NCBI GenBank assembly: GCA_025526915.1 | Contig: JAHLKH010000010.1 | Span: forward strand, 62,001 to 126,000 | Length of the DNA stretch: 64,000 nucleotides | Direction of reading: 5' to 3' | Source: Entophlyctis helioformis | Taxonomy: Eukaryota > Chytridiomycota > Chytridiomycetes > Chytridiales > Chytriomycetaceae | Shown here: in pieces, positions 25,249 to 36,755 of the stretch | Position numbering within the stretch: position 1 is the stretch's first letter | Layout: every line of letters starts with the position of its first letter | Notes under the pieces: generated by a model | Database searches by the model: none | Seen by the model: only the letters and a program-made list of their open reading frames with translations | Told to the model about the DNA's origin: nothing | Position numbers and translations under genes: made by a program

Positions 25249-28200
25249 GTATTCTGGGAGTGGTGTTGTAGATGCAGTCGTGGTGGAGTCAGAGACAGAG
25301 GCAGAAGCAGAGGCAGATGCAGAGGCGGTTGGAAGGGCAGGACGCCAGGACGCCTCGATGCCCTGCCGTGCGGAGATGGACGCCGACGCCTTGCGATGCA
25401 GACCAGCAGAGCCCGGCGTGGCGCCATACAACCGCGTCAACCGCTGAAGGGTGCTGTTGCCTGGCGACAGCACGCTGCCCTCGGTTGTGTCGGGCGGGTA
25501 GAGCGACGACGATCCGCCAAAGCTGCTTCCAGGGGACACGGCGCCAGCCAGCGGCTGTGGGGTAACAGCAGGTGAGGTTGCCGAGACGTCCGGAGCTGGC
25601 GTAGTGGACCGCGACTCGGCCGAGCGAGCGCGCGCCACAATATCGGCAACACGCGTCTCGATGTCCACCGCCAGCCTGAACGCCGCCACTGCATTGCGGC
25701 GATGCAAAGGCGACGTCGATGTCAGAAACAGCAGCCCGCGCGCCTCGACCTCTTCGACCATCTTTGCGCACTCGGCCTCGTCCAGCACTGCTGGATGGCC
25801 GGGCTTCCTGCCCGCCGCCGCGTCCACGCCGTCGCTGCCCGGCGCGGCATGCGGCCCAAGCACCACCTCGACCCAGATACGCACAAACGCCAGATAGTTG
25901 AACATGAGCGTGTGCGTGAGCCGCAGCACACCGCCATACGGCGTGTACATGTCGGCAAACCGCACGCCAGAGATGGCCAGACACGTCTCAGCAGCGATGC
26001 GCACGACGCCCGCCGCCATCGACTCGCCGTTGGCGAGCACCCAGTAGCGGCGCGGTGTCGGCAGCTCCGCGGGTTTGTTGGCAGCGCTCGCATGGCCGGT
26101 GAGCGGCACAGGGGCGATGCGCGCGATGCGGCAGAGCGCGCCAAACGCCGCCGTGCAGATGCCGGGATCCAGGTGGATCATGAAGCGTGACAGGATCTCA
26201 AGGAGCCGCGCCGGTGGGATGCCGACAGGCGTGTAGCGCGGGAGGGCATCGAGAATCACGCGGAGCAGGTCAAAGTTGAGGCGTTCCTTGAGGAACCAGT
26301 CGATGGTGGCCGACTTGTCCTTGTCGTTGAGGGTGGTCGAGGACGTCACGGCGGCCGTCGCAGCGGCAGCAGCGGCTGCAGTTGTGCGCGCGGGCAGGTC
26401 GGCGCCGAGTGCACCAGACGCAGGCGTGCTTGTTGTGCCAGAGTTTGGCGTGCCAGCTGCGGACGACGCGTAGAACGGGCTGGAGAGCGCGTCAGAGAGC
26501 CCGATACTGGGCCGGCGGGTTGTGATGGACGAGACGGTGGACGAGACAGTGCCGCCCGTTGCAACGGCAGCGACGGCAGCGGCAGCGGCAGAGGCTGCAG
26601 CCATGCCGGACATGTTGTTCGAGGCCGACACGGCGAGGAACGACGGCGCGTTGCCGTCAATGACAAGCAGGCCGCCGACGGTCTGGTCCAAGACAAGGAG
26701 CGCCCGGCCCACAACGGCGTTGACGTTGTCCATCGTCTCGCGGATGCTGCGGCCCATGCGGCCCATGAGTGCCTCGTCCAGGAGCCCGTTGATCGCCGGC
26801 TGGCGAGGCGATGCGGCTGCCGACTGGCGGTTGGGCGATGGCGTGTCGCGTCTGGCGATCGTGGCAAGCGCATCCAGCGACCCGACCGTGACCATGCCCG
26901 AAGCGTGGTGGTCTGGAAACGTGGGCGACGGGATGTTGATCTTGCCCTCGACAAACACGGTGCCGACGCCCGACTGCACCGTCGAGATGGTGCCGGCCGT
27001 CGTGGTTGCCGATCCCTGCGCATCACCAAGACTCGACTCGACGTCCATGAGGAGCAGCAAGAACGCGCGCAGAGCGATAATCAGCCGCTCGATGTTGGGC
27101 AGCAGGTCCAGCACGCGGCCAGGGTTGTACGTAAAGTCCAGATCCACGATGCCTGCACTCGAGCTGAGCAGCGACGCGGTGGACGCCATGACGGCCGACC
27201 CGCTGGCAAACGTGGTGGACGGACCGAGGGGCGGCAGGCCGGTGTTGAACTGCGAGTGCGACGAGACGGGATCGATGCCAAGCAGCCCAGTGACGACGGC
27301 CTCATTGCCGTACTCTGGGTACTTGACCAGCACAAAGTAGACGATGCGGACAAATACGTCAAAGTCGCAGTCGGGAGGCACGATGCCGCGCCGGTTGGTG
27401 GGGAACAGAACGCGGAGGATCTGATCGACACGGCGCTGGACGGTGGATGCGGGCGACTCGAAGCATCGGAAAAGGTAGACCCAGACGAGACGCGACAGCG
27501 AGACGAGGGCAATGGATCGCAGGCCCTTGTCGGCCTTGTCGCGGAAGCGCTGGATGAGCACCTCGACGAAGCCGCCCCAGTTCTTGAGAAAGAATTCTTT
27601 GCGCGAGACGCAGAGAAGCGTGGAGATGAGGGGCAGCGCTACGTGCAGGTGGCGTGGCTTGGCGACCATTTTGGCGGCTTTGGGGTAGATGGTCTCGACG
27701 GTCTTTTGCCACGCGGGCAAGTTGACTTCGGCTGTCGCAACGCCGGCGATGGGGTCCATGAGCTCAACAAACACCTCGGCGTATGCATGTTTGATGCGGA
27801 TGTTGTGCGCGTTCTGGAACAGGTCTGCGCTCGTCTGCAGGAACCCGGCCGTCTCTTCGAGCATGTCCATCGGATAGATCTGTCGCTCGAACGGCACGAG
27901 GGGTGTTAGACGGTGCACTCGATGTTGGCCGATTGGGGAGGGGGGCTGCAGGCCGTGCAGCAGACTGACCTTGAGCTTCAGGAACCGCATGGAGCGAATC
28001 ATGAGCTCCAGCTTGTTGTCCTTGAGAGGAGCGCCGCCCTTGCCAATCTCTGCAATGAAGCGATCGCTGACGGTTGCGAAGCGGATGTTGGACAGAGCGC
28101 CGATGAGCTCTGAAAAGAAGTCGCAGTTGGCTTGGCGGTTGACCGACTTTGCGACCAAGTCCCTGCAGCGATGGCAGCGGCAGGGTCAGTTCAAGCGTGT

Positions 28201-29429
28201 CGGGCAAGGGATGGGCGGGGCGGCAAGACAGACTCACGGGTCAGCGTTCCGCAGCTGGCCAAAAACCATGTCTTCGAGCTTCTCGCCGAGATCGTTGGGC
28301 AGCGTGTTCTTGCTGAGCTGCGAGATGATGTCGATGAGCACGCGGCAGAGGATAAAGTTTGCCAGGAGCGACTTGCGCTCCTTTAAGATGGCGTCCATGT
28401 CCTTTGGCTTGAGATGCGGGTACTGAGCGCGTCTGTCGATGCAGCGCGTTAGTTGGCGACAAGGCTGGCTCGCGGCCGGGACAGTGCCGGCGAGACTTGC
28501 ATGTGGTCGGGAATGACGCTGCTGGCGTTGTCACTCTTTGACTTGCGCCAGACCATGATGCTGTCGATGAGCAGCTTGGGGCAGTGCTTTGCGATGCAGC
28601 CGATGGAGTAGATCAGGCGGTCAAAGGCAACGTCAGAGCCGAGCCTGAGCGGCGTGGCCAGATCCTCGTCGCGGTCGAGATGGCGATAGAGCAGCGCGGC
28701 GACCTTGACTTCAGCGGCGTGCACAAAGCGGGCAAAGACGCTCTGCAGGACCAGCTGCACGGCGTTGTCTTTGATGAGCCGCAGCGAAGGGCCGGTGGAC
28801 GCGCTGTTGTTGCCTCCGTTGTTGCTGCCGCTTAAAGAGCCGCTTACAGAGCCGCTTACAGAGCCGCTTACTGGGCCGTTGAAGCCACTGCTGCTGATGG
28901 CGGTGGCCTGCGACAAGGACGGAGCGGCAGTGGCCGCGCGGCGGATGCCAGGCACGGGCCGCAAGGGGCCAGGGCTGGAAGATCCGCTGCCAGGCGCAGA
29001 TCCAGATGCCGACGACAGGCCGGACGAGATGCCGACGGGGACGGTGGCGGCTCTGATGGGTAGCTGCTGGCCGGCGGCGTAGTCCTGCAGCTGTGGGGCG
29101 GCAGTGGCGGCCGAGTCCATGCCGGTGCTGGTGCTGGCGCCGACGCCAGGGCCGATGCCGATGCCAGGACCGATGCCGATGCCAGGCCCAAGCGGCGGAT
29201 AGAGCGACGATGCCGGTGCTGGTGGTGCTGGTGCTGGCGACGCAGGCGAAGACGCAGATGCAGATGCAGATGCAGGCTCGGACAGGCCGGCGGGCAGCGA
29301 GCGCAACAGGCGCTGGGCCGGGCGGTCTCTGTGCAGCGGCTGCTGCTGCTGCTGCTGTTGGTGCTGTTGTTGGTGCTGGCCCTGTTGGCCCTGCTGGTCG
29401 CGCACGGGCGGGCTGGAGCCGTCGTTCAT
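17772..29429 (-). CDS. Cell morphogenesis protein, Furry/Tao3/Mor2/PAG1 family
   Basis: Exons in coding order: 29429-28497, 28422-28238, 28162-18208, 18140-17772; phases agree and give 3813 residues. The 10-kb third exon has no frameshift. Family members are very large HEAT/armadillo-like scaffolds that act with NDR kinase and Mob in the RAM/MOR pathway of polarised growth. The family's conserved N-terminal region starts with LVLQSVFARFVHAAEVKVAALLYRH in exon 1 and continues through DAILKERKSLLANFILCRVL and VNRQANCDFFSELIGALS; the length and the blocks of conserved helices separated by Ser/Gly/Gln-rich inserts fit the family. Poly-Gln/Lys-Gln inserts occur near 22.06, 23.16 and 25.2 kb. The last intron (18207-18141) has a GTTCGT donor. 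The final codons lie inside the inverted duplication. It shares a 120-bp divergent promoter region with the carrier gene. Confidence 0.9.
22049..22096. repeat. CAG/CAA run in the Furry gene
   Basis: Mixed TGC/TGT triplets, encoding a Gln run (QQQQRLQQQQ...) on the minus strand. Similar runs occur at about 23155-23185 and 25185-25247 in the same exon; the last alternates Gln and Lys. Confidence 0.85.
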
Positions 29430-29549
29430 GCGTCTGCTTGTTTGTGTGGAGCTTTGGTGGTAGTTTGTGGTCCAGGTTGTGGTAGTTGGCGGGTGGCTAT
29501 TTGTGGCAGGGTTGCCCGCACGGTCCACGACAGATCTCGACCAGCTCGC
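29430..29549. promoter_or_regulatory. Divergent promoter region, Furry / carrier
   Basis: Only 120 bp separate the Furry ATG (-) from the carrier ATG (+), so both promoters and both 5' leaders must share this stretch or extend into coding sequence. It is GT-rich with repeated gtggtagt/ggttgtgg words. No TATA box is seen. Confidence 0.5.
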
Positions 29550-30936
29550 ATGGCGCAAGCACAAGCACCGCAGGCACCGCAGGCACCGCAGGCACAGGCG
29601 CGCGACCGCTTCCAGACGGCCAAGGAGCTGTTTGCCGGCTCGGTCGGCGGCGTCGTGCAGGTCCTGACCGGCCAGGCAAGCGGCGGTGCTTCTGGCGTGC
29701 CTGCAACTGCCCAACTGCTACCGCATGCTGACCTTGCAACTACCGCATGCTGACCGCCGACTACCAACGACAACCAACGACCAACCAACGACCAACTACC
29801 AACGACCAACCAACGAGCAGCCGTTCGACACCGTCAAGGTGCGCCTGCAGACGCAGCCGCGCGAGGCGCCGCTGTACACGGGCGCGGTCGACTGTGCCTC
29901 CAAGACGCTGCGCAACGAGGGCCTCCTGGGCTTCTACAAGGTGCCTGCTCTGTCTGCTCTGTCTGTTCTGCTACGTCTGCCTGTTCGAGTATCGCTGGCT
30001 GACACGACGCCCACTCGCACGCCTCGCCTCGCCTCGCCTCGCATCCTCAGGGAACCCTCACGCCGCTGATCGGCATCGGCGCCTGCGTGTCGGTGCAGTT
30101 TGGCGCGCTCGAGGCCATGAAGCGCCTGCTGTCGGGCGGCAAGCCCGGCGATCACACCTTCTCGCTCGGCCAGCTGTACATGGCCGGCGCCATGTCGGGC
30201 GTCGCCAACTCGGTGCTGAGCGGGCCCATCGAGCACGTGCGCACGCGGCTGCAGGTGCAGTCGGCCGGCAACAAGGTGTACAACGGCCCGTCGACTTTGT
30301 GCGCAAGGTCGGCAGCCAGCACGGCATCGCCGGCCTGTTCAAGGGCCAGGGCATCACGGTCCTGCGCGAGTTCCACGGCTACGGCGTGTACTTTGCCGTG
30401 TACGAGTACCTGATGCAGCGCACCATGGCCGCCAACCACATCAAGCGCAGCCAGGTGGCCAGCTGGAAGCAGCTGCTCTTTGGCGCCACGTCGGGCTACA
30501 TGCTGTGGATCTTTATCTACCCCATTGTACGTGTCTCTGTTATTGTGTGCATGCGCATGTGCATGTGCGCGTCTGCCTGTAAAAAAGCCCGTGCGTGTCT
30601 GGCTCACAGTCGCCATGCCCGCCGACAGGACGTGATCAAGTCCAAGCTGCAGACGGACGGCTTTGACAAGGCGACGCAAAAGTACAGCGGCATGGTGGAC
30701 TGCTACCGCAAGGTGGTGGCGCAGGAGGGCTTTGCGGGTCTCTACCGAGGTGGGTCGCTTGTATGGCTTATAGGGTCTGCCTGCCTGCCTGTGTGTCATG
30801 CCACCGCAGACCAGCCCGCATCTGACGCACGCCGTGCTGGACAGGCTTCTCTGCGTGCATGCTGCGTGCCGGCCCGGCCAACGCGGCCACGTTTGCTGCC
30901 TACGAGATGACCATGAACATGATTGGCCGCCAATAA
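29550..30936 (+). CDS. Mitochondrial carrier (SLC25) protein, one frameshift
   Basis: Exons 29550-29675, 29821-29940, 30051-30526, 30629-30749, 30845-30936; about 311 residues, the usual SLC25 length. The three carrier signatures are present: [20 protein letters not shown] and [10 protein letters not shown]. Sequences such as [19 protein letters not shown] and [13 protein letters not shown] place it near the carnitine/basic-amino-acid/Ymc1 branch; the transported substrate cannot be fixed. Intron 1 appears to be GC-AG (CAG|GCAAGC), since VLTGQ must join PFDTV. In exon 3, after VYNGP near 30285, the frame slips by one missing base; the next frame continues with [12 protein letters not shown]. 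The rest of the gene is intact. Expected location is the inner mitochondrial membrane, as a homodimer or monomer with six helices. Confidence 0.85.
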
Positions 30937-30937
30937 A
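30932..30937 (+). terminator. AATAAA overlapping the carrier stop codon
   Basis: CCAATAAAC: the TAA stop (30934-30936) lies inside a canonical polyadenylation hexamer. Cleavage would fall in the TGCC repeat just downstream. Confidence 0.5.
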
Positions 30938-30946
30938 CAGCCGCAC

Positions 30947-30963
30947 GCTGCCTGCCTGTCATG

Positions 30964-31017
<54 letters not shown>

Positions 31018-31040
31018 ATGCCTGCCTGCCTGCCTGCCGG
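30947..31040. repeat. TGCC tetranucleotide microsatellite
   Basis: About twenty TGCC units with two TGTCA interruptions, between the carrier gene and the decarboxylase gene. Confidence 0.95.
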
Positions 31041-31130
31041 CCCGTCCCATCGCCTATGGCCTGGGGCCCGTGCACGTCAGGATTGTTTGTTTGTTTGTTT
31101 CCCACTTGCGCCACAAATCGCACTTGAACA

Positions 31131-33998
31131 ATGGCGCCGGCCACCGACGCACCGCAGGCAGCATCGGCACAAGCTGCCGCACCACACGCTGCCGCCGTGC
31201 CGCTGCCCATTCCGACGAGCGTCACGACGGCAGCCGCAGACGCCATGGCAGCACTACAAGAACCACAAGTGCAACCACTGGCACAGCTACAACCACTGGC
31301 ACAACCACTCGTACAACCAGCAGCAGACGCCGTCGACGTCGACGAGGGCTTTGAAGACGACGACTTCCCCGAAGAGTTTCCCTTCTGGTACGGCTCGTCC
31401 AGCGGCGAGCGCACCTTTGACCACGCCGCCGACCTGCTGCCCGGCGGCCGCCCGTCGTCGCTGTCGTCGTCGGCGGCATCGGCATCGTGGGCATGGGCAA
31501 AGCCGCCGTCGAACGTAGCTGCTTCCGCCGCCGCCTCGCAGCAGCAGCAGCACAACAGCGACCAGTTCAACCAGCAGCACCAGCAGCAGCACCAGCACCA
31601 GCACCAGCTGTCGACGTCGCAGCGCGCCTTCTTCCCGCTCGACTCGTTCATGTCCCGCCGGCTGTCGGTCGACATGCGCGTGCATGACCCGTCGGGCCGC
31701 CGGGCCTCGTTCCACGACCACGACTCGGTGCTGCACTACTTTGTCGCCACGTCGCAGTCGGAGCAGCTGCTGGACCAGTACATCTCGGGCATCATCAAAG
31801 GTGCGCTGCGCCTTCCCCACCATGCCCTGTGCTTGCCATCTTGCCTGGTGCACAGCCCGCCATTGTGCGCTCTTGCGCTGTGCCGTGCTGCTCTCGGGCA
31901 GATCTGCGCTTTGCGCACCTCCACCGTCGCATCCCGCTTGCCTGCTGCTGCTGCTGCTGCTGCTGCTGCCTGCCATTGCCTGCTGCTGCTTGTCATTGCC
32001 GGCTGCCGGCTGCCTGTGCCGTTCTTCCTTCTCGGCTCGCGGCACGTGCCCAAGCCGATCCGTTTCTCCGCCCCTGCTGCTGTCGGACTTTTGCTGCCGA
32101 GCACACGCTGACTAAGGATGCCTTGCCCACGCTTACAGCCTTCCTGGACGAGCCCGCGCCCATCTACGCTACGGCCGTGGCCCAGTCGCCCTCGGCCCTC
32201 TCCCGCTTCTCGGGCATCGACATCCCCGACGGCAGCAACGGCCCCTCGCACGGCGATCTCGCCGCCTACCTCAACCACCTCAAGCTCAACGTCATCGACA
32301 AGGCCACCCGCACCGCCTCGCCAAAGATGATTGGCCACATGGTAAGCTGCACGGCAACGGCCGCCTGGCTGCATCCAGAGCCGCCTGTCGCTGACATGCC
32401 TCCTCGCTCGCTCGCTCGGGCGATCAATCGGCCATCCGTCCCGCCAGACAACGGCCCTGCCCTTCTTCCACAGACCCTTGGCAAGGCTCCTTGCCGCCCT
32501 CAACCAGAACGTCGTCAAGATCGAGACGGCGTCCACATTCACAAACCTCGAGCGGCAGACGCTCGCGATGCTGCACAAGGCCTTTTTTGCCCTGCCAGAG
32601 CCCTTCTACGACCAGTACGCCTATGCACAGGATGTCGCTCTCGGCGTCGTGGCATCCGGCGGCACCATTGCCAACATCACCGCCATGTGGATCGCGCGCA
32701 ACAAGGCCCTCTCTGTCAACCCGGACATTGACTGTCGCGGCGTCGACAAGGAGGGCTTTGTCTCAGCCATGGCCAAGTACGGCTTCAAGCGCGCCGTCAT
32801 CATCGGCTCCACCCTCATGCACTACTCGTTCAAAAAGGCTGTGGATCTGCTCGGTCTGGGCGAAGAAGGCCTCGTGCTCATCCCGACCGATGCGGCTTTC
32901 AGAATGCGCGCCGATCTGCTCAAGACCAAGGTCGATGAACTCGTGGCCCAGAATGTCCTCATAATCGCCATCGTGGGCATTGCCGGTACAACAGAGGCGG
33001 GCTCGATCGACCCGCTGTCCGACATCGCCTCGGTCGCCGCAAAACACGCCATCCACTTTCATGTCGACGCTGCCTGGGGCGGCCCCCTCATCTTTGCCCC
33101 CGAACACCGCTCCAAGCTCGCAGGCATCGCGCTTGCCGACTCGGTCACCATCGACGGCCACAAGCAGCTGTACACACCCATGGGCCTCGGCCTGCTGCTC
33201 ATCCGCACGCCGTCCCTCATCACCTATATCCGCAAAACAGCAAACTACGTCATCCGCAACGACTCGCCTGATCTCGGCAAGTTCACGCTCGAGGGCTCCC
33301 GCCCGGCCAACGCCCTCTACCTCCACGCCTCGCTCAACCTCCTCGGCAAGGACGGCCTCGCGACGCTCGTGACTCGCTCGACGACCATTGTGCGCCAGCT
33401 GTCGGTCCGTCTCGCCCTGCATCCGTCCAAGGCATTCGAGGTCCTCCACGAGCCCATGAGCAACCTGCTGCTCTACCGCATTCTTCCGAGCCGTCTGCGC
33501 GATGCGGTTGCCAACGGCACGCATGTGCCGACAGACGCAGACGAGGACGAAATCTCGGAGCTGACGCGGCGCGTGCAGATCGCCCAAGCCGCCGAAGCAC
33601 CGCCGGTCATGGTGTCGATGAACATGCCGCTGACGCCGGACCTCGCCGACTCGCAGCACGCTCATCGTCGCAGCACTGTCGCCGGCCGTGGACAGGAGAC
33701 GAACCAGTCATCGTCGTCGCCTTCGTCGTTGCGTCCGCCGCCACCGCCCGTCTCGCGCGGGTTTGTCAGCCGCACGCGTGTCATGTACAAGGGGCACCAC
33801 GTGGATGCGTTCCGTGTTGTCATTGCCAACCCGCTCACTGCGTGGCCCGACGTGGAGGCGGTGGTCGCTGAGCAGCTGGTCATTGGCGCCGAGATCGAGG
33901 CGGTCATGGAGCGCGAGGCCATGCGCCGGAGGATACGGTCCATGTTTCCTGTGCCGGGTCGTGACGCCTGGTGGGACGAGTCGCCCTTTGACTTGTAG
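31131..33998 (+). CDS. PLP-dependent decarboxylase, group II (PanP-like aspartate decarboxylase type)
   Basis: Exons 31131-31800, 32139-32341, 32448-33998; 807 residues, no frameshift. The first 190 residues are Ala/Gln/Ser/His-rich, with an acidic patch and no homology. The catalytic part carries GHM-TTALPFFHRPLARLLAALNQ across the second intron, a PLP-contact region VASGGTIANITAMW, the cofactor Asp in FHVDAAWGG and the Schiff-base Lys in SVTIDGHKQLYTPMG. Among group II decarboxylases the best match I can recall is the PanP-type aspartate 1-decarboxylase of marine gamma-proteobacteria, which makes beta-alanine for pantothenate; glutamate decarboxylase is the main alternative. Intron 1 (338 nt) is unusually long and holds a CTG run; intron 2 is 106 nt. 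The acceptor at 32447 was chosen because it restores the conserved helix in frame. Confidence 0.8.
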
Positions 33999-34096
33999 CT
34001 GGGCTGTTGGTGGGGCGAGCGCGTCTGTCAGTAAAGTCTCTTTGTGGGGACATGTTTGATTGTTCTATTCTTGGTTGGGTTGTAGATGGGTGTTGG
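33999..34096. other. Short 3' region of the decarboxylase gene
   Basis: About 100 bp between the decarboxylase stop and the right arm of the inverted duplication. No canonical AATAAA is seen, so the transcript probably ends inside the duplicated segment. Confidence 0.5.
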
Positions 34097-34236
34097 AGTG
34101 CACGGTCGCGTGCTGGAACTGCAGACGGTGCTCGAGAGCGGGCTGGCTGGCTGCTACTCTGGATCGCCTGCTGTGCGCTTCTGTCGTGCTGTGCAGGCGA
34201 GGCAGGCTGTTGGCGAGCTTGGACGCACACTCTGAC
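34097..34236 (+). pseudogene. Fragment of the Furry gene 3' end
   Basis: Reads VLELQTVLESGLAGCYSGSP... to the same TGA stop as the Furry gene (left copy: SGLTGCYSGSP). It holds only about the last 43 codons, on the plus strand and disconnected from any Furry exon. It begins at the breakpoint of the inverted duplication. It cannot be functional as a Furry exon and is best read as the tail carried along when the segment was copied. Confidence 0.9.
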
Positions 34237-34644
34237 CTGTATGCAGAGGGATTGTCGGTCGTGGTGGTGTGTGGGTGTGTGTGTGTATGTGCAGGACGCT
34301 CAGCATATCCAAAGAAGCATCAAGCCGCTCGTTCCATGCTGTTTCTTGATTAAAGGGTTGAGCAGTTGAGCAGGACACATGGCAGCCAAGCCGCTTCTCA
34401 ATGGTATGACATGGCATTCAACAAGAAGTGCATCGACTGAGCCGATCTGATCAGCAATGCAGGTCGATGCTGCAGCGCAGGCGTGGCAGATGCCACTGCG
34501 CCAACAACGAATCTGGCAATGGCGAGATGAAGGACGCGTTTCGGCAGACCCACAAGGCGTGATGTTAAACTGCACTGCCAGCCACATAGAGTGTCACAAT
34601 AGCAATGTATTTGACAACCAACACAACAAACATGCATCGCTGCA

Positions 34645-36419
34645 TCAACGGCGGCAGCATGCGAATGGGTTCAAAAGACGGAACAAACGACTGAAGAAGC
34701 CCGCCGCGACTTTCTTCTTGTTCTTCAGTGGTGGTGCTGCCATAGGTTCAGTCGTGGCGATGCCGAAATAATCGCCGAGGAGCGGCTGATGCTCGATGTG
34801 ATGGTTGTCCGGAAAGCTCAGTGAGATGTTGGTGTTCTCAGTCTTTTCAGTTCGGGGGGCAAGTTCTGGTTCCGGTTCGGTGTGGGTGAAAACGGCCGGC
34901 TGGTCAAACATGGTGTCAATGTTTTGCTCCAGCTTCTCGATCGTCTGGTCTCCATCGGCATTGCTGTCGCCGTCGCCGTCGACGTTGCCATTGGCGTTCG
35001 CATTGGCATCTCCATTGGCATCGGCCTTGACATCTCCATCTCCGTCGACATCGGCCTTGGTGCTGGCGTTTCCGTCGACATCGAGATTGGCATTGGCGTC
35101 GCCATTGGCATCGGCCTTGAGATCTCCATCTCCGTCGACATCGGTCTTGGCGCTGGCATCTCCGTCGACATCGAGATTGGCATTGGCGTCGCCATTGGCA
35201 TCGGCCTTGAGATCTCCATCGGCCTTGGGATCTCCGTCGGCCTTGACATCTCCGTCGACATCGGCCTTGGTGCTGGCGTTTCCGTCGACATCGACATCGG
35301 TCTTGGCGCTGGCGTTTCCGTCGACATCGAGATTGGCATTGGCGTCGCCATTGGCATCGGCCTTGAGATCTCCATCGGCCTTGGGATCTCCGTCGGCCTT
35401 GACATCTCCGTCGACATCGGTCTTGGCGCTGGCGTTTCCGTCGACATCGAGATTGGCATTGGCGTCGCCATTGGCATCGGCCTTGGCATCTCCGTCGGCC
35501 TTGGCGTTGGCATCTCCATTGCCGTCACCGTCGGCCTTGGCATTGGCGTTGGCGTTTCCGTCGACATTGGCATTGGCGTTGGCATTGCCGTTGACATCAG
35601 CCAAGCCAGAAACGGGACTGGCCGCCAAAGTCGTTGCATGGCATGGCATGGCATACAAAGAGTCAGTCGATACACGAGATTGAAAGCCGCACGAGATGGC
35701 AGAGACGACTCACGCTTCATGGCTGACATGGAGCGGACTTGGCTGGCAATCTACTGGAGCAGTCTCGAGTGTCGCATCGCGAGTTGCCGTGATTGGAATG
35801 CGGTTTGCAGAGCGAGCCGTTTTGGCTGGATGGGATGGTGGCAGATTCAGAGGGTCAGAGGAGCGAGCAAGACGAATGACATCAGCCACCAGACGAACAA
35901 TGGCGGACAATGAGCAATCAGATGGGAACTGTGCGTGATGGGAAGAGGATGACAAGGAGACGCGCAGAAACGCGCAGAAACGCGCAGAGATACGCGCAGA
36001 AAGACGCTCGGAATGCATGATCAAGGGCCACACTGGCGGGGAAACAGCCACAGACGACATGCCGGCTTACCTGCTGGCTTTCTTGCCGACTTGCCCGCCG
36101 GCACTCTCGGTGGCACTCGGATTGGCACCATCGGGATGCGAGGCGTGGCTGTTGACGGCTTCTTCGTGGGCGGTGGGCCAGCCAACGCCTTGGCTGCCTT
36201 GGCTGCCTTGGCGCGAATCGCCTCAAGACGGGCAGCTTCCAGGTCGGCCTCGTATTTTGCGGCGAGACGAGCAGTTTCGGCCTTGAGAGCCAGACGGGCG
36301 GCCTCGGCCTCGGCGGCCTCGGCAGCTGCAAAGCTGGCAACGTGGTTTGCCTTGCGCTTCTGCTCGCGAGCGCCTCCGTGGCGCGACTTGGTGTGAGTGT
36401 TCTGCGAGATATTGTTCAT
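34645..36419 (-). CDS. Asp/Asn-rich repeat protein, copy 2 (intact)
   Basis: Exons 36419-36071, 35825-35714, 35617-34645; 477 residues, with the same splice sites as copy 1 and one continuous frame. Exons 1 and 2 encode the same protein as copy 1. Exon 3 has fewer repeat units and is not broken. Layout: short N-terminus MNNISQNTHTKSRHGG; Ala-rich charged helix (about 30-75); Pro/Lys linker; linker with TARSANRIPITATRD; then about 210 residues of alternating DVDGNA, KADGD and NGDANANL units; then IEKLEQNIDTMFDQ, and a C-terminal KKKVAAGFFSRLFRLL segment ending FACCRR, which could bind membrane (basic amphipathic helix plus possible acylated cysteines). No signal peptide. Function unknown. Confidence 0.75.
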
Positions 36420-36755
36420 GATTGGAATGTATCAGATCTGATGGGGAAAGCGGGGAAGGGCGGCGCAGGATGTGTTTTGTGATTCCCGCAGCGGCTGCGA
36501 GTGCGACAGGTCTTGACACATGCCAGTGCGGCTGGTCAAGAGCAACTGAATGACGTGGCCGAATGACGTCACGTGTCGCTGGCTGGCGGTGACGGCGCGC
36601 AGTGGCATTCGCGTTGGCACAGAACGCAGACAGGCGGGTCGTGTCTGCCGTGCCACGAGACTCGCCATGTTGGCTGCCTGTGTGGACGGAAAGCAGCACG
36701 CCTGCTGTTGCCTGCCTGCTGCATGGCGTGCCCCACGATGGACGGATGCGCAGAG

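Larger units (their letters stand above)
34097..36755. repeat. Inverted duplication, right arm (probable derived copy)
   Basis: 2659 bp, inverted relative to 15163-17910. It stops inside Furry coding sequence at one end and 87 bp before the Ty3-like element at the other. It is about 90 bp shorter than the left arm, through fewer repeat units in exon 3 of the repeat gene and a shorter CA tract. About 16 kb separates the two arms, so recombination between them would invert the Furry, carrier and decarboxylase genes together. Confidence 0.9.
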
